A DNA stretch of 64,000 nucleotides from Lithobates sylvaticus (GCA_028564925.1 CM053029.1:185198286-185262285); one strand, 5' to 3'. Shown: positions 47,621-61,133, counted from the first letter of the stretch. A program made the numbers and translations. The notes: a model not told the origin generated them from the letters alone.

Positions 47621-49616
47621 TGTTTTGTGTGTTACTGAGAGAACTTTGCAGAGCAACTGCTTCTTAGACGCTGCATATAATGAAGGTTATGTTCCAATAA
47701 CCGAATTTGGGGAAGAAATAAATATACATTGAGAGAGAATTGGCACTTCTCAGGGTGTGATGCACAGGTTTATGATGAAACGGAACACAATAATTAAATC
47801 TTTTCCATTATAGACTGAAAACCACTCATTAAATACGAATTGTGGTCATATTTAATTATGCTAGTCCAGTGTTGTGTGATTTCCTTTTTTTTTTTTTTGT
47901 TTTTGTTTTTTAAATTCAAGATTAGAATTTTTATTTATTTCTGTGTTCTTGCTAGAGAGATGCACCCCCTTTTTATGTGGTTCCCATTTTCTCCAGAACA
48001 GAGTGTAATGGAATATCCAAAATTTTAGAGTTTTAGAGTAAAATCTTCCATTGGAGACGCCTATTCTAGTGACCACTATCAAAGGGGGTGTTTCCTCTTA
48101 TTTTTGTAAAGATTTTCCTGTTTCTGGGACGGGAATTGAAGAAAAATCCTCCTGGTGGGACACGGACAGGAAAAAATAATAATAATCATAAAACACAGGC
48201 CTTAGCTTGCTCTATCAAATACAAACAAAAACAAAAAATCCGCTTTAAATGTCCTTGTGAGTATTGGTAGCAAGTTTGTTGCCAATTAGGGGGTTTTGTA
48301 ATTATGTCCATTTATTGCTATTTAATATAATACTGTTAAACAGAGGCAAAGATGGCAGCTTCCTTGGCTGAAAACGATAGGAGGGTTTACTTCCAATTTA
48401 ATATACATTCAAAATAAGAGAAAATTTTGATTTTTGTTTCCTTGGGTCATTCTAACCTTTTTTAAATCAAATTAGGGGTCTTTTAGGTTGGAACATTTAT
48501 GTAAAATATGAAGTCAAATTGTGCTGTCATTTTTCCCTACTGCACTAATATTAACTGGTGCATGGGTAAAATTCCTATCCTTTTCATTTTCTTGAAAGAT
48601 TTGATCGCTGGTTTGTGTGTCTTATTTTTTTTTTTTTTCTTTTTTATTACATTTTTTATGAAAATAAACGGGTTTGGATGTCATATCAGTCAGTATGCAA
48701 GTAAAGGAAAGGTCTTCACCACGCATTCCCTGCAATCTAATGTAGTTTTGAAGCATGTGCATTAGGAACATACCTGCAGTGAATGTTTGCATGTCACATT
48801 CACTGCTTTTATAAATATTAGTGTTTTTTTCTAAGATTGATGCATCCTTCACAACACAAATCTAACCATACCGAAGGCAAATTATAAGAGGATCTAACAT
48901 GGGCATTTATGTTTACAATGCTAAATAAATCACTCAGAAACCAGCTTGACTTCTAATACTGCTCCAGTTTAAGGTGCCACAAATTTTGACACTAAAAACG
49001 TAAAGCAAAGGGTGAAAGATTTGTGATGATTCCCAATGGCTACCTACACAAGCCCACATATACAAGGCAGTATTTTAATTTCCTGGTATTGCAGAAGCCC
49101 CATATTGTTTTGCATCTATTTATGCTAATGGTGTATTCTGAAGAGATTTTTATTTAGAAATGTTATCAGGCACTCGCGTGCATTGAATGTGCTGTTTTTT
49201 TTTATTTTATAGAATGTTTTGGTGTTACATTTTGTATAAAAACGAATTCAAAAGAATGACCGTAAATTTTTAAATTGGGTAATTTTATCAGCTACACAAT
49301 ACAGCTATTTTATTTCACTAATATTGCATGACATCTTTAACTTTTTGTTTTCATGTATTCTCTCCTGCAAACAGAAACTGCAATTTAAGTTTTCATAACG
49401 ATATACATATTTTTTTTTATTTGCATTTGGTCTGTGGTTTTATGAATTTTTATTTTACATTCATCTGAAAATGGACCATTTTTATGTTTAATGAATATTT
49501 CATGATTCTGGTATCATCTTTTTCATCACTTTTTTTTTTTTTTTTTTTTTTTTGTTAGTTTTACTTACTAGAAAAACAGAAGGTATTCTTGTGGTAGAAA
49601 AGAGTCGGCGTCCTTG
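47621..49616 (+). other. AT-rich, repeat-poor flank, possibly extended 3' UTR
   Basis: No gene. Few recognisable repeats apart from a fragment at 48040-48190 (TTGGAGACGC, GGGACACGGACAGG). AATAAA at 48924-48929 could serve a longer PWWP2A 3' UTR. I cannot separate UTR from intergenic DNA by eye. Confidence 0.4.
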
Positions 49617-50779
49617 GGCCCCTTTCACATTTGCGGAGTCCGTCCGCTCAGCAGGGGATCTCGGCTGATCAAGCGGATGACCGGTCCTTGTCTGCTCCGC
49701 TGATGCAGAGCGGACACGGACACAGCCCGCTGTCCTATGTTGCTAGATGGAAACAAACGACCTGATAACTAGGGAATGGTTTTTGGTGGACCGTAACGGA
49801 TGTCGGAGGGTGACAGTGATCAGTCATCTGCTGCTCCATAGATGACAATGGATGGTCCGATCAGGTCAGTCTGAAAAACTGACAGGCTGACCTGAAAAGG
49901 GTGCCTTTTTAAAGGTTCGATTGGCAGAGGTGCCCGATGTGGTATTCTTATCCTTCCTCCCAAATTCAGATATTTGAAGGGTTTTATAGCGCATTTAGAT
50001 TGTCTTAAGTCCAGTGTTGATTTCCTCCCCCCCGGGGGGCACACACCTGTTCTGCCCCCTCCCAATTTAATTCTTTAGTATCTTGCATATAAGCATACCA
50101 ATATAAAATCAATTATAATGTAAACAAAATTATATTCAATCTATTCGGGTTAGCTTTACAATAACTGTGTGTAGCCACTTTAAAGGCATTACAGCTTGCT
50201 TGTAAAGATAGTGGGTGGAAACCTGCAAGTCATCATTATTTACAGGCTTGTGGCCAACTGTGCATGCTGGGGTATAGCATATAGATAAGGTATGCTGGTA
50301 CTTGTATATTACAAGCTAAAAAAGGCTACAAAGGCAAAAGTTTTTTTTGTTTAACTTAATGCATTCTGTCGGCAATGTTCAGACAGGGTTCATGTTTTGA
50401 AACACTGCTCCCCCCCCCACCTCCCTTAAAAACATTAAATAGAAAGGGAAAACTAAATAGAATCTTTCAGTCCTGGAGTTTTCAAAAAAGACCATGAAAA
50501 AGGTAAGCAGAATTTTTTAATTTTTTATTCCCCCCCCCCGTTAATGCTATGTGAATAGGAGCATGAAACAAATAGGTTTTATCTATCCACGAACCTAGGT
50601 GTAATCCTAGTTTTGCTGCAAAAAGGGGAAAACATTTTAACAAGTGTGAATTTGGTAGGCATTACACTGGGCATAATTGCACGCATTGTCCAATCAGGCT
50701 CCCAGCTACATATTTAAGTGTAGGGTACTTTTTTGGATTCGTTTTTTTCCAAGAATAAAAGATGGGGGAGCGAAGTGTT

Positions 50780-50785
<6 letters not shown>
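49617..50785. other. no gene; partial MITE then AT-rich sequence
   Basis: GGCCCCTTTCACATTTGCGG at 49617 looks like one end of the Harbinger-like GGCCCCTTTCACAC family, with GGTCCGATCAGGTCAGTCTG following to about 49910. The opposite end was not found. The rest to 50785 has no recognised feature. Confidence 0.45.

Positions 50786-50872
<87 letters not shown>
50786..50872. repeat. (AT)n microsatellite
   Basis: About 87 bp of pure AT dinucleotide immediately left of the DIRS-like fossil. Confidence 0.97.
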
Positions 50873-50875
<3 letters not shown>

Positions 50876-50885
50876 TTAATTATAT

Positions 50886-52282
50886 AAAAAAAAAATTTTT
50901 TCTCATTTGTTCATTGACAGACACAGCACTTCCTTATTCAGAACCATAGAGTTATATCGCCCCCTACAGGAGTAGGAAACTAGGCAGAAAAAATATGCCC
51001 ATGGGCAGTCCTAGGTGATATACACCCTCCTCTCTGCTATAGGCCTTCAGTTTATTTTTTTTTTTTTTTCTGCCTAGTCAGGACATAGTTCCCTGCTGGG
51101 ATCTCTAGTCCTGGTAAATTTTTTATTTATTTTTTCTTCCCGGTGAGATCTGAAATCAACTGGCGGACTAGGCGACGGGCTGGACACTTGATCCAGTGGT
51201 CTGGCCAGTGAGCATGTGCAGGCCCGCAGCTACGTGCTAGGTCAGCCGCACTAGGAGGAGCCTGGCCCTGCGAGTTAAACGTCTCGCAAGGTCGCAAACG
51301 ACTGGGTCCCTGCTCAAGTCGCAGTGTCCCTCGTGGCTGACAGAACCACCTCGCCACCGAAGTGGGGGGCTATCCCCCCCCGGTGGGTTTGCAGTGGGGG
51401 CACAGGCCCCACCCTGGGTCGGTCGGCCCTGCAGGTTTCCCTCCGCCCTTGCACCCTCTCTTCCTGGGGTGGATGGTCCCTGGAGGTCCCCTGGTTGCCC
51501 CCCTTTCCCCCTGCCTATATGGGGTGGTGTGGTGCCATGATGGATCCTGGGGGATGGGGTTGAGGACTGGTGGTCAGGGGGTGCGTGCCGCCAGGTGCAG
51601 TGCTTACCGGGGGGAGGCACTGGGTGCTCCCATGGGGCCGGTGCCCGGATCTTCTTCCTTTTTTTTTTTTTTTTTTTTTTTTTTCCAGGCGCTTACCTGG
51701 GGTCTGTCTCAGCCTCATGTAGCGTGACCATTTTGCCGTAGCTGGCATCTCCCCCCCCCCCCAGTGCCTGCTGACTTTATATGGCTTGCGACCCATGTTT
51801 ATGTAGCTCGGCGGCCATGATTTGGTGTTTTTTGTGCTAGGGCAGCGGCGGCCATTGCTGTGTAGCCCAGACTGTGTTTTTAGCAGGCGGAAGCGCCTCC
51901 TTTTTAACCCGGTGCTGACTCCTGTGTTCTCCTCCATCCTCGGACACCACATGTGTGAGGGTCTACACCTGAGGCAGCAAGCGATACGCCGGCGGTGGGG
52001 TGGTGAGTCTGGTGGGGTCCCTTCCTCTCTTCTGCAGGCTGTGGGGTGTCCTGGTACCGGTGTGGGGGGTGTCCCTTTGCAGTGGTCTCTCTTGGTGTGG
52101 GGGGGGGGGGTCTCTTCTTCCCCTATGGAGTCTCAGGGGGTCAGGTGGGGGAAACATGCTCCTATCAGAGGCTGCAGGTCCCTCTGGGTCCCAGCCATCC
52201 GTTGATGCACTGATGGTGGCCCTGGAGTCCATTGGTGCTTCGGCAGGTATTGTGGCTGAAGTGTTGGACTGCGGACCAGGCC

Positions 52283-52313
<31 letters not shown>

Positions 52314-55300
52314 AGCGGATCTGCCTTTTCAAGGCGATCGTTGGTTTGGGGCCACTCTGGATGATATCATTAAGAGTGTCATAGGGGGGGAAAAGTACTT
52401 TTCTTCCACAGTCAAAAAAGGGGAAGGAGCCACATCACAAGCATGGTCCTTCTCAGCGCACAGTTTTTTATGTCCCTCAGGGTCCACGCTGAAAGTCTTT
52501 CAAGCCCCCCCTCGGGAGGTTCCAAGTGACCCCGGTCAGGTAAACCGAGAGCGGGGTTCTCCAGGCCCCCAGATAAGGCTCCTTCGGCATGAAGGGGAGC
52601 CCTCACCCGCAGTCTGGATGGGGGGGGGGGGGGAGGAGGAACGTCTTTGCTGGTTTCCGGCCTGTGGACCTCTCATAAATGACATGTGGGTCCACGAAGG
52701 GATTCTGTCTGGTTACAAGATCGAGTTCCAGTCTGGCCCCAAAGCTGATTTTTTCCATCCAATCTGCATCTGTCTCCGGACCGTTTTGCTAGCCCTCTGG
52801 GGCATGGTGCATGGCCTGTTGCTACAAGGGGTGGTTGTCTCGTGTCGGAAAGGTTTCCAGGGTGTTTATTTAAATTTGTTTACGATCCCCAAAAATGAGT
52901 ACGGTATGTCTGATTCTGGCCCTGAACTGATTTGTGCTGGTGCGGAAGTTCAGAATTGAGTTCATTCGCTCCGTGGTGGCATCTCTTCATCAGGGGGACT
53001 TTCTTGCCTCCATTGACATCAAGGATGCTTACTTGCATATTCCGATATGTTCACACCACCAGCGGTCCCTCCGCTTTGCTGTGGGAGGGGAGCAATATCA
53101 GTTTGTGGCATTACCCTTTGGTCTCGCCTCTGCTCCTCGGGTCTTCACCCAAGGTGTTGGCCCTGCTTCTGGCGCTGCTGCGCCAGCGGGAAATTGCTGT
53201 TCTGGGATACCTGGACAACCTGCTGCAGAGTACCCAGCAACCCTGAGGAGCGACGTGGAAATCGCTATTCCGACTCTGGCAGATTTTGGGTGGCTGATAA
53301 ATTACGAAAAAGTCTGGTTTATCTGGGTCTGTCTCTGGATTCCTCTCTGGCCAGAGTGTTCCTTCCGCAGGACAAACTCCAGAAGTTACAGGCGGCAACC
53401 CGCTTACTACTGTCAAGCAGGTGGGTCTCCCTGCGGACTTGCATGTGGGTGCTAGGCCTGATGGTGTCTATGTTCGAGGTGGTCCCGTTTGCTCAGTTCC
53501 ATACGAGACGCCTACAAAAGAAGATCTTGTTTAAAATGGGACAAAAGTCCAGGGTCTCTGGACAGCCAGATTCGGCTGAGCCAAGGAACCAAAGGGTCCC
53601 TGATCTGGTGGCTTTGTTCCCTGGCTCTTCGACAGGGGAAATCCTTTCTCCCTCTGTACTGGACGGTGGTCACCACCGATGCTAGTCTGTCTGGGTGGGG
53701 AGGAGTCCCTAGGCCTGAGCTCTGCTCAGGGTCGCTGGAGGAATCCAGGCTACCTATCAACATCTTGGAACTCTGGGCAATCAGACTCTGTCTGGATCAT
53801 TGGACGGATCGACTTCAGGGGCTCCCGATACGGATCCAGTCGGACAATGCCACGGTGGTGGCCTATGTCAACCACCAGGGAGGAACAAGAAGTGTGTTAG
53901 CGGGCCTGGAAGTAGCCAGCATTCTCCGGTGGGCAGAGCGTTTCGTCCCGGCCATCTCCGCCGTCCAAATTTCGGGAGTGGATAACTGGCAGGTGGGTTA
54001 CCTCAGTCGACAAGTGTTGGACCAAGGGGAGTGGTCCCTTTTAGCAGGAAGTATTTTCAACAGATATGTCTGCATTTGGGCTCTCCAGAGGTAGATCTGA
54101 TGGCATCCTGGGTCAACAGGAAGGTGCCGAAGTTTGTGGCCAGGTCTCGGTACCCTCTGGCAGGCGCCTCAGGCGCTCTGGTGGCTCTGTGGGGCCAGTA
54201 TCGTCTGATCTATGCCTTTCCTCCTCCTCAAGCAAGCATCAGGTGTCGGTTTTGGTGGTTTTCTTTCAACGCCCCTTGGCTTCACATTCACTGGTGCGTA
54301 CCTTCATTCAGGGGGGGTGTGACATGTGGTTCCACTGCTGTGATCTCCCTTGACATCGTGGGACTTGAATCTGGTGCTTTCAGTTCTATAGAAGTCTCCA
54401 TTTGAAAATATTCGAGAAATTCCCCTGCTCACTCTGTCACAGAAGGTGGCCTTCTTGGTGGCTATCACCTCTGCTTGCAGGGTTTCAGAATTTTATGACT
54501 ATCCTGTCGCACGCCCTACCTGGTGAATCATAAGAACAAGGTGGTTTATGTCCTTGTCCTTCGTTCCTTACAAAAGTTGTTTTCTGATTTCCATTTAAAT
54601 GAAGTAATGGGGTTACCTTCCCTGTGTCCCAGGCCGCAACATCCAAGGGACTTTGCCTTACACACCTTGGATGTGGTTCGGGTTATCAGGGTGTATTTGG
54701 CAGTCACTGAGTCCTTTCAGAGGTCAGACTCCCTGTTCGTGATCGCGTACGGGCCAGAAAAGGGTCTGTCTGCTTCCTCGGTGACCATTTCTAGATGGAT
54801 CAGACAGGCAGTGACTCAGGCCTATTTTGTCAGGGGTCGGGTTCCTCCCTTCCCGGTGAAGACTAACTCTACTTGGGCACTGAGTGCCTCCTGCGCCTTC
54901 TGTCACCAGGCGTCAGTGACGCAACCAGTAACCTGGTCGTCGGTGCACACGTTCACAAAATTTTACAAAGTGGATGTGTTGGTATCTGCGGATGCCTCTT
55001 GGCCGCAAGGTACTGCAGGCTGTGGTCTAGAGGGGTTTTTATCTCCTAAAGGGGTTTTCTTGCTGTTCAGGTTGGGCTCCAGTTCTCGTTGAGCTCCAGG
55101 TGTCCGGTTAGCCTTTTTTTTTTTTTTGGCTGCCCCTCCCCTCATGTTTTGGCACTGCTTTGGGACATCACTATGGTTCTGAATAAGGAAGCGCTGTGTC
55201 TTTCAATGAACGAATGAGAAAATAGGATTTTTGACCGTAAAATCCGTTTCTCTGAGTTTGACAGACACAGCACCCACCCCTCTGGAGAGGGGGGTGTATA

Positions 55301-55445
55301 TCACCTAGGACTGCCCATGGGCGTAGCCAAGTCCCCCTCTGCCTAGTGCCCTACTCCTGTAGGGGCGATATAACCCTATGGTTCTGAATAAGGAAGCGCT
55401 GTGTATCAATGAACGGCTTTTATGGTAAGCCAAAAATCCTATTTT
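50886..55445 (+). mobile_element. DIRS-like tyrosine-recombinase retrotransposon, broken fossil
   Basis: Inverted terminal repeats of about 150 bp (left about 50900-51045, right about 55265-55425; words CACAGC, TTATTCAGAACCATAG, CTAGGTGATATACACCC) bound the element. A stretch complementary to the termini sits just inside the right end (about 55165-55240), the circle-junction layout known for DIRS elements. Parts in order: a poorly conserved first region (51.1-52.6 kb), reverse transcriptase (about 52.6-53.3 kb), RNase H (about 53.6-53.9 kb) and a tyrosine-recombinase-like region (about 54.5-55.0 kb). It is broken in several places and not functional. The still-recognisable domains and matching termini suggest moderate age. 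Confidence 0.85.
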
Positions 55446-55541
55446 TTTGGGTACAGTGCATGGAATTGTACAAGCGTACAGAGGGGGGGGGGGGGGGGAA
55501 ACACCATGTGCTCTGGTTCAGTGAACAAGGAAGCAGCCTTT

Positions 55542-55938
55542 GGCCTGTTTTTCACACGTGCTTCAGCTTGTAATAGCGATGTAAACAGAAAGCTTTTGAT
55601 CAGCTTCTAGCAGCTTTTTCTAAGCCTTTAAAGTGCCCTTCAGCTCCTGTTTTGGAAATGCTATACAAATCCTAATGGGAATATCAATTGCCACTTTAAA
55701 CAAGCTATCTGGTTTCAGCAGGCTTTTTCAACCAGCTTTGGGTAGTGCTGAAGCCTGCTAGCTTGATTAAAGTGGCAGTCAATATTCCCATTAGGATTTG
55801 TGTTCACCATTTACAAACTGGAGCGGAATGGTACTTTAAAAGCTTCAACAAAGCTTGCTGAAAGCTCTAAAAATGCTTTTGTAAAAGCTCGCCGTTCACA
55901 CTGCTCTTATACAAGCTGAAGTCTGTGTGAAAGAGGCC
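55542..55938. mobile_element. palindromic MITE, about 400 bp
   Basis: Ends GGCCTGTTTTTCACACGTGC and ...CTGTGTGAAAGAGGCC. Inside, CAAATCCTAATGGGAATAT (from 55666) pairs with ATATTCCCATTAGGATTTG (to 55801), so it folds along its whole length. The target duplication is unclear. Confidence 0.7.
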
Positions 55939-58510
55939 TAAGTGTGAATAAACAAACCTTCATCTGTTTTGGAAATTTTATATAAGAGAGTTTTTCTTAA
56001 CATTTTGTGATAAAAGGGTCTAAAACCATCCATAAAAACGTTTTCATTTCCGGCGCGTGCTGGAAATGTAATGCTCCCATTGGTTGTGCTCTCCACCAAA
56101 CTGTCAAACCATCCAATGGCTGGTGTCATAACTGATCACATGTGCAGCAACATCACAGTTGTAGAATAAACAAGCAAAGATGGCAGCTTCCTTTTGGCTG
56201 AAAATGATAGGGGGGGGGGGGGGGGGGGTCTACTTACACTTTAAAGTGGATGCCCAAACCCACACGGGATGGGTTTGGGGACCAGCAGCCGCGTGTCCCA
56301 ATAGACAACAATGGGATTTATGCAACACCCGTGCATCCCTGTGCCAGTAAAAGTTTACCCTGCATGGGGCACAGAGCTAATTGCTCTGTGTGAATGGGGC
56401 CTGATAGTTAAAAAGTTGACATTTTACAATAGATCTTTAACCACCCTGTCATGCAGAATAGGGGGGGGGGGGGGGGTGGGGTGTGTTCAGCAGCAGGTAC
56501 CAAGTGGTTAAGCGGGAGGGTGGGAAACCAAGCAGCACTGTGTGGGTCTATGGAGAATGCACTGTGTGCCCCTGTAGCAAGCAGCTTTCTACGGTGGCAC
56601 AGAAGAGGAGGATCAGGGTTCACTTTGTGCAAAACCATTACACAGAGCAGGTGGCTATAACATGTTGGTTATTTGCCTTTAGTAACACTTTAATCCTATT
56701 GGCACCCTCACACACTGGAAACCGCACTGCACTTGACAGTTTCTTTTGCGGCTGTGTTTTTAGAAAAGGTGCAAGGACCTTTTCCCTACAATCCCTGCAG
56801 GGACAACAGCCCATTCCCATGCAAACGCAGGCCCCTCTGCATGCAGAGTTGTGAACCCAGCCTTGGCCTTGGTTCATGCTATGAGTCACACAGGAACTGC
56901 ATCACATTTCTGTGCAATTCACAAGTGATTCAGTGCGATTTGAGCCCATTAATTTTGAATGGACTCAGATTGCACCACCTTACACCAAAGTTGTGCATGC
57001 ACCAATTTTGAGAACGCACTGCAACCGAATCGCATGGTCATTCTTGTATCATTGGATCTGGGGCAGGCAAACACTGTGTTTGGGGTGTCATTAAGATTGC
57101 GCTGACACCTGCTGTAGATCTCAAGGGCAATGCAATTTGAATGTGGTGCAGGAGCGGTAGACGCGTTGCAGGTTTCCTTCACCACATCCTAGTGTGAACC
57201 GGGGCTTATTATTGCCTTTTCAACACAGTTAAAGTGTGCCTATGATCTGTCAGCCAGAAACCCAGCACAACCTGGCCCTAACAACGTGACGCAAGTGCCT
57301 GTGACAGTGTGCCTTATACCTGTCCTGACCTGCTGTATCCACTCCACCCGCAATACTGACTGCTGCGCTGCCTGTTGTAGCGGTGCTGGCGCCATGAGAG
57401 GCGACGGGGCAGAGGCCCTTTTTTTATTTTTGTCAGGATCCTTGCGTGCTTTAGGAGTAAGGCATATTATTTTTGATGGGTGTTTTTATGCATGTTGTGT
57501 TAGGACAGTCCCTTCATTTTAAATGGGCTGCCTAATGGACAGAAATCACACCAAATAAGTACCCCCCCCCCCCCATTTCATATAGAGATAGATAACAATG
57601 CTGTGTTGATGGATGCAGGCAGTGCAGCTTGGGATGAAGCCTGCAAGTGTGCCCCCCACAGCAAGCAGCTTTTTATGGGGGTACACTCAGAATAGAAGGA
57701 GGTTTTGGGGCTTCTCTGTGCAATTATATTGCACTGAGCAGGCAAGTGCAGTATATCATGTTTGCAAATTTTTTTTTTGATGATCATGATGTGAAAAGCA
57801 AATTCCTGTTCACTTATTTTATCTACTGCAGGAGTGCACCCTGTGTATAGGTTCAGAAGTTGGCATGTCAGTGACATCCCTACCTCTCCCCATGTGCGAT
57901 GGGTTTGGTATCTGGCTGCTCAAGTCCATGTACTGTCTCATTAGAGCAGAGAGACAGCAAAGGAGTGCAGATGGGGGGAGCCGCTGATATGGTCGTGTTT
58001 TTTTTTTTTTTTCCCCTGAAAGGCCAAAGGAGCTGCCTCTTTAGACCCAGTTCACTTTCATGCGAATCTGATGTGACCTATAATTCATAGATTTGCATTT
58101 CACCTGAAAGTACATTTGTTTTCTATGAAGGCCGTTCACATCGATGCAGTGCGATTTTGATCTGGTTAAAAAAAAAAAAAAAAAAAAAAAGGGTCAAGTG
58201 CAATACAAATGTAATCTCTAGCTATGTCCAGTCCTCTCCAGAAGTTGCATTAAATTTACACCTGTCAAAACAAATCGCATCAATGTGAACCAAGCCTTAG
58301 TGGAATGCTTCTACATTTAAGCATGATTTCTGTTTGTTGGCTGAACATTCTGAGAAAATGATAGAGATTAAAAAAAAAAACGAAGGTGCAATATTTATTG
58401 CAGCTTAGTGAATTGACCCTCATGAGTTTATTGAATGCTGTTACAAATGATAGCATACTATAAAGCATGAGACCAAATAATACTCTCTTCAATTTTTCTT
58501 TTCTTTCTAG
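55939..58510. other. no gene; repeat fragments
   Basis: Contains G-runs near 56210-56230 and 56460-56476. Partial copies of the CTGTGCAAAACCATT family lie near 56625 and 57711, and MITE-like fragments with TCACACT words near 56700-57210 and 58030-58300. No coding exon was recognised. If the exon at 58511 is real, this is the end of a 3' UTR intron. Confidence 0.45.
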
Positions 58511-59160
58511 CCAATACACAATAGAAGCTGCGCGCTGATTCTCACAACGGCACGGTCCACTGGAATTTTTCTATGGTACATGTAAAGGAAAAAAGGACAT
58601 TGTTTTTGTGTCTGTTTGGAAGGTGTGAAGTATAAAAAAAAAAATGAGCTGTGAAAAAGAAGTATAACTTATACAGATTGTTAATTCTATTGTAAATTTT
58701 ATTTAAAACATAAAGATAGTTCTAAAAATATTGCAAATCTGAACGCATGAGTCTGTACAGATTTAGTTGAGAACTATATTCATCAAACTGATGTTTTCAC
58801 ATTTTCTTTTTTCTCTGATGGAATTTTATTAAGTTTACTGAGTTGTGACTGCAGTTTGTTTCTTTCTTTATTTAATTTGTGAAGTGTTTTTTTTTGTGTG
58901 TGCAATTTACCAGTGTTAAGTGCAGTTGAAAGCAACTGGACCAGAGATAATCCGATGCAATGAAGAATATGGGACCAAGATATTTTTTTGGCAAAGTCTG
59001 CAGACAACATCAACCTGCACTGGAACTGTAATACGTTTTGGGATTACTCACTAGTTTCAGATGCCTAGGTAGGAATTTTATTAGAGCTACATCAACCCCT
59101 AAAGCATTCCCAATGTTGTAAGAGCAATATATCTTTTGCTGGTCACAAAATTGATTGATG
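58511..59160 (+). other. candidate alternative 3' UTR exon of PWWP2A, or a retrocopy
   Basis: A strong acceptor (TTTTTCTTTTCTTTCTAG, ending 58510) precedes repeat-free sequence of UTR character. It could pair with the donor at 46833. A run of about 27 As at 59162-59188 closes the block, which could instead mean a reverse-transcribed insertion. No canonical AATAAA lies inside. No open frame of note. Confidence 0.35.
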
Positions 59161-59630
59161 CAAAAAAAAAAAAAAAAAAAAAAAAAATACTTATAATGTT
59201 ACAGTACTTGGATGATGAAAACTGGTAATTCAAGGATAAAATAGTTGACAGCTCCATCATGAAACTGTTATTTGCTATTCTGCCATTTACATTGATGGAG
59301 GATTGTGTATGGCCATGTTTACAGTGCTAAAAAAGACACTATCACCTTGCACAGTAAGCATACAGTGGCAGTGTCTTGGTGGTTGGCTGCTACCCAGAGC
59401 ACTTCATCATGGGAAGAGGTGTTGCAGTGAGCGAGATCTATGGCTGGGGTTGGATTTACACAGACACTCACTTTGAATGGGGAAGGTGACCGTGAGGATG
59501 ATTTACTAAAACTGAAGTGCAAAATCTGGTGCAGCTCTGCCCACGTCATTAATTTACAGAGTTCTGTGAATGGGAGAACTACAACTACCGTCATCCATTG
59601 CGGCTGGCAGCATGTAGTTCTCAACAACCC
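59161..59630. other. no gene seen
   Basis: Begins with the A run at 59162-59188, then plain sequence. A dispersed word CTACAACTACCGTCATCC near 59578 resembles the palindromic motif of the 6.5-kb array only weakly. Confidence 0.4.
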
Positions 59631-59633
59631 TTA

Positions 59634-60000
59634 GGCCTCTTTCACACAGCCGATCCGTTCAGATCCGCCTGTCAGTTTTTCAGGCGGACCTGAATGGATG
59701 CTCTATGGAGCGTCGGATGTCATCGGTGACATGTCTGCTGAAATCCGACCCGAAAAAGTGTGACGGAGGAAAAAGCTATTTTTCCATCCGTCATCGGATC
59801 GGATGACGAAGGACTCTACGGTCCATCGTCACCCGATCTCCCATAGGGGAGAGCGGCGCTCTGACAGGTCCGTCCCTGCGATGTGTGCAGAGACGGACCT
59901 GTCATCTTCCTGCTCAGCAGAGATTGCTCTGGCGATCTCCGCTGAGCGAGCGGATATCCACGGGGCGGATCAGCACTGATCCGCCCTGTGTGAAAGAGTC
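59634..60000. mobile_element. Harbinger-like MITE, 367 bp
   Basis: Ends GGCCTCTTTCACACAGCC and CCTGTGTGAAAGAGTC, with TTA at 59631-59633 and 60001-60003. The interior folds back (GATCCGCC, GGACCTGTC words). Same family as 13463-14449. Confidence 0.82.
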
Positions 60001-60003
60001 TTA

Positions 60004-60872
60004 GGGAGCTAATGAGCACTCTAAGTAATTCATTGATTCTTCCTATCATTTAATAACTGCCTGTCTGTACAAGGTACAGGCAGACAGCTACATTGACAGT
60101 CTGCAGAAGCCCGAGAGTGCACCCCTGTGATCTCCTGATTAGGGGTGCAATGCTTTATGGGCTTCTAATAAAAAATAAATGCACATTTGTTTTGAAAAGG
60201 TGAACTTATCCTTTAGACCCATTTCACACTGGGGCCGTGGCTGCATCAGTGCCAAAGCGCTGTTTGGTTTAGTGACACTTTTCGGCCACTAGCGGGGTGC
60301 TTTTAACGCCAAAGAAGGGGTTAAAAATTCCCGTGTTGTGGTGCTTTCAAAACACTTTTCATGCGCTTTGAAAGTGCTGCCTATTCATTCCAATGGGCAG
60401 GGCGTTTCGGGAGCGCTAAATACAGCGCTCCCACTGCGCCAAAAATGCTGCTTGCGGGACTTTTTGGAACGTCCTGCAAGTGCCCCGCCCCAGTGTGAAA
60501 AGTAACACTTGAATGAATGGAAGGCGGTTTTCAGGCGCTTAGCAAAGGCTATTTCCAGCGCTAAAGCATACACCTAACACATTGGCTAATTCTAAATGGA
60601 CAGGCCAGAAAATCGTTGTCTAAAATGTATCTTAACCCAAAAACAAAAAAGGTAATACACTGCAGTTTACCAGTCCTTAGATGTGGTGGTGCATTTTTCT
60701 TTTCCCTTATTTTTACCTGGTAAATCTGTAACACACGTCCTGTCTCAGGGTGCCAACGTTCACTGACTATTGTATCTGTAGAGGCAACCATGGTTGTTAC
60801 CCAGGCTGGGTAAGAGAGGAGATTCATAATTAACAGAGTTGTAGCCATCCTGCCCTAAGCAAGAGTGCCCCT
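60004..60872. other. no gene; MITE fragments
   Basis: 60220-60500 has inverted CACTGGGGC / GCCCCAGTG words (from a foldback MITE without clear target duplication). 60640-60720 carries the CCTTAGATGTGGTGG repeat. No coding sequence recognised. Confidence 0.4.
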
Positions 60873-60875
60873 TTA

Positions 60876-61133
60876 GGTTGGGTTCACACTATGTGCGGCA
60901 CGGGGCACAGCAGGGGGTCCGGAGGATCCTTGTTCACTGTGTCAGGTCTGAATTTTTGACTTGAATTCAGACCTGAAACGGAGCTAAAGATGCACAGGAC
61001 CTGTCTGCAGTGCGCTCTGCAGCCACCCTGGAGATGTGTGAACTGGCTCCATTGAGAGCCGATCACACACTCCTGTCATGCGAAGTGGATGCAGTAAAAT
61101 CCACATCCAATTTGCATTCGTGTGAACCCACCC
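60876..61133. mobile_element. Harbinger-like MITE, 258 bp
   Basis: Ends GGTTGGGTTCACACTATG and GTGTGAACCCACCC, with TTA at 60873-60875 and 61134-61136. Confidence 0.8.

Noticed and set aside
50677-50949. 90-residue frame rich in Ile-Tyr
   Set aside because: Produced by the (AT)n microsatellite.
56451-56660. Small frames around G-runs at 56.2-56.5 kb and 28.25 kb
   Set aside because: Created by homopolymer runs; no family resemblance.
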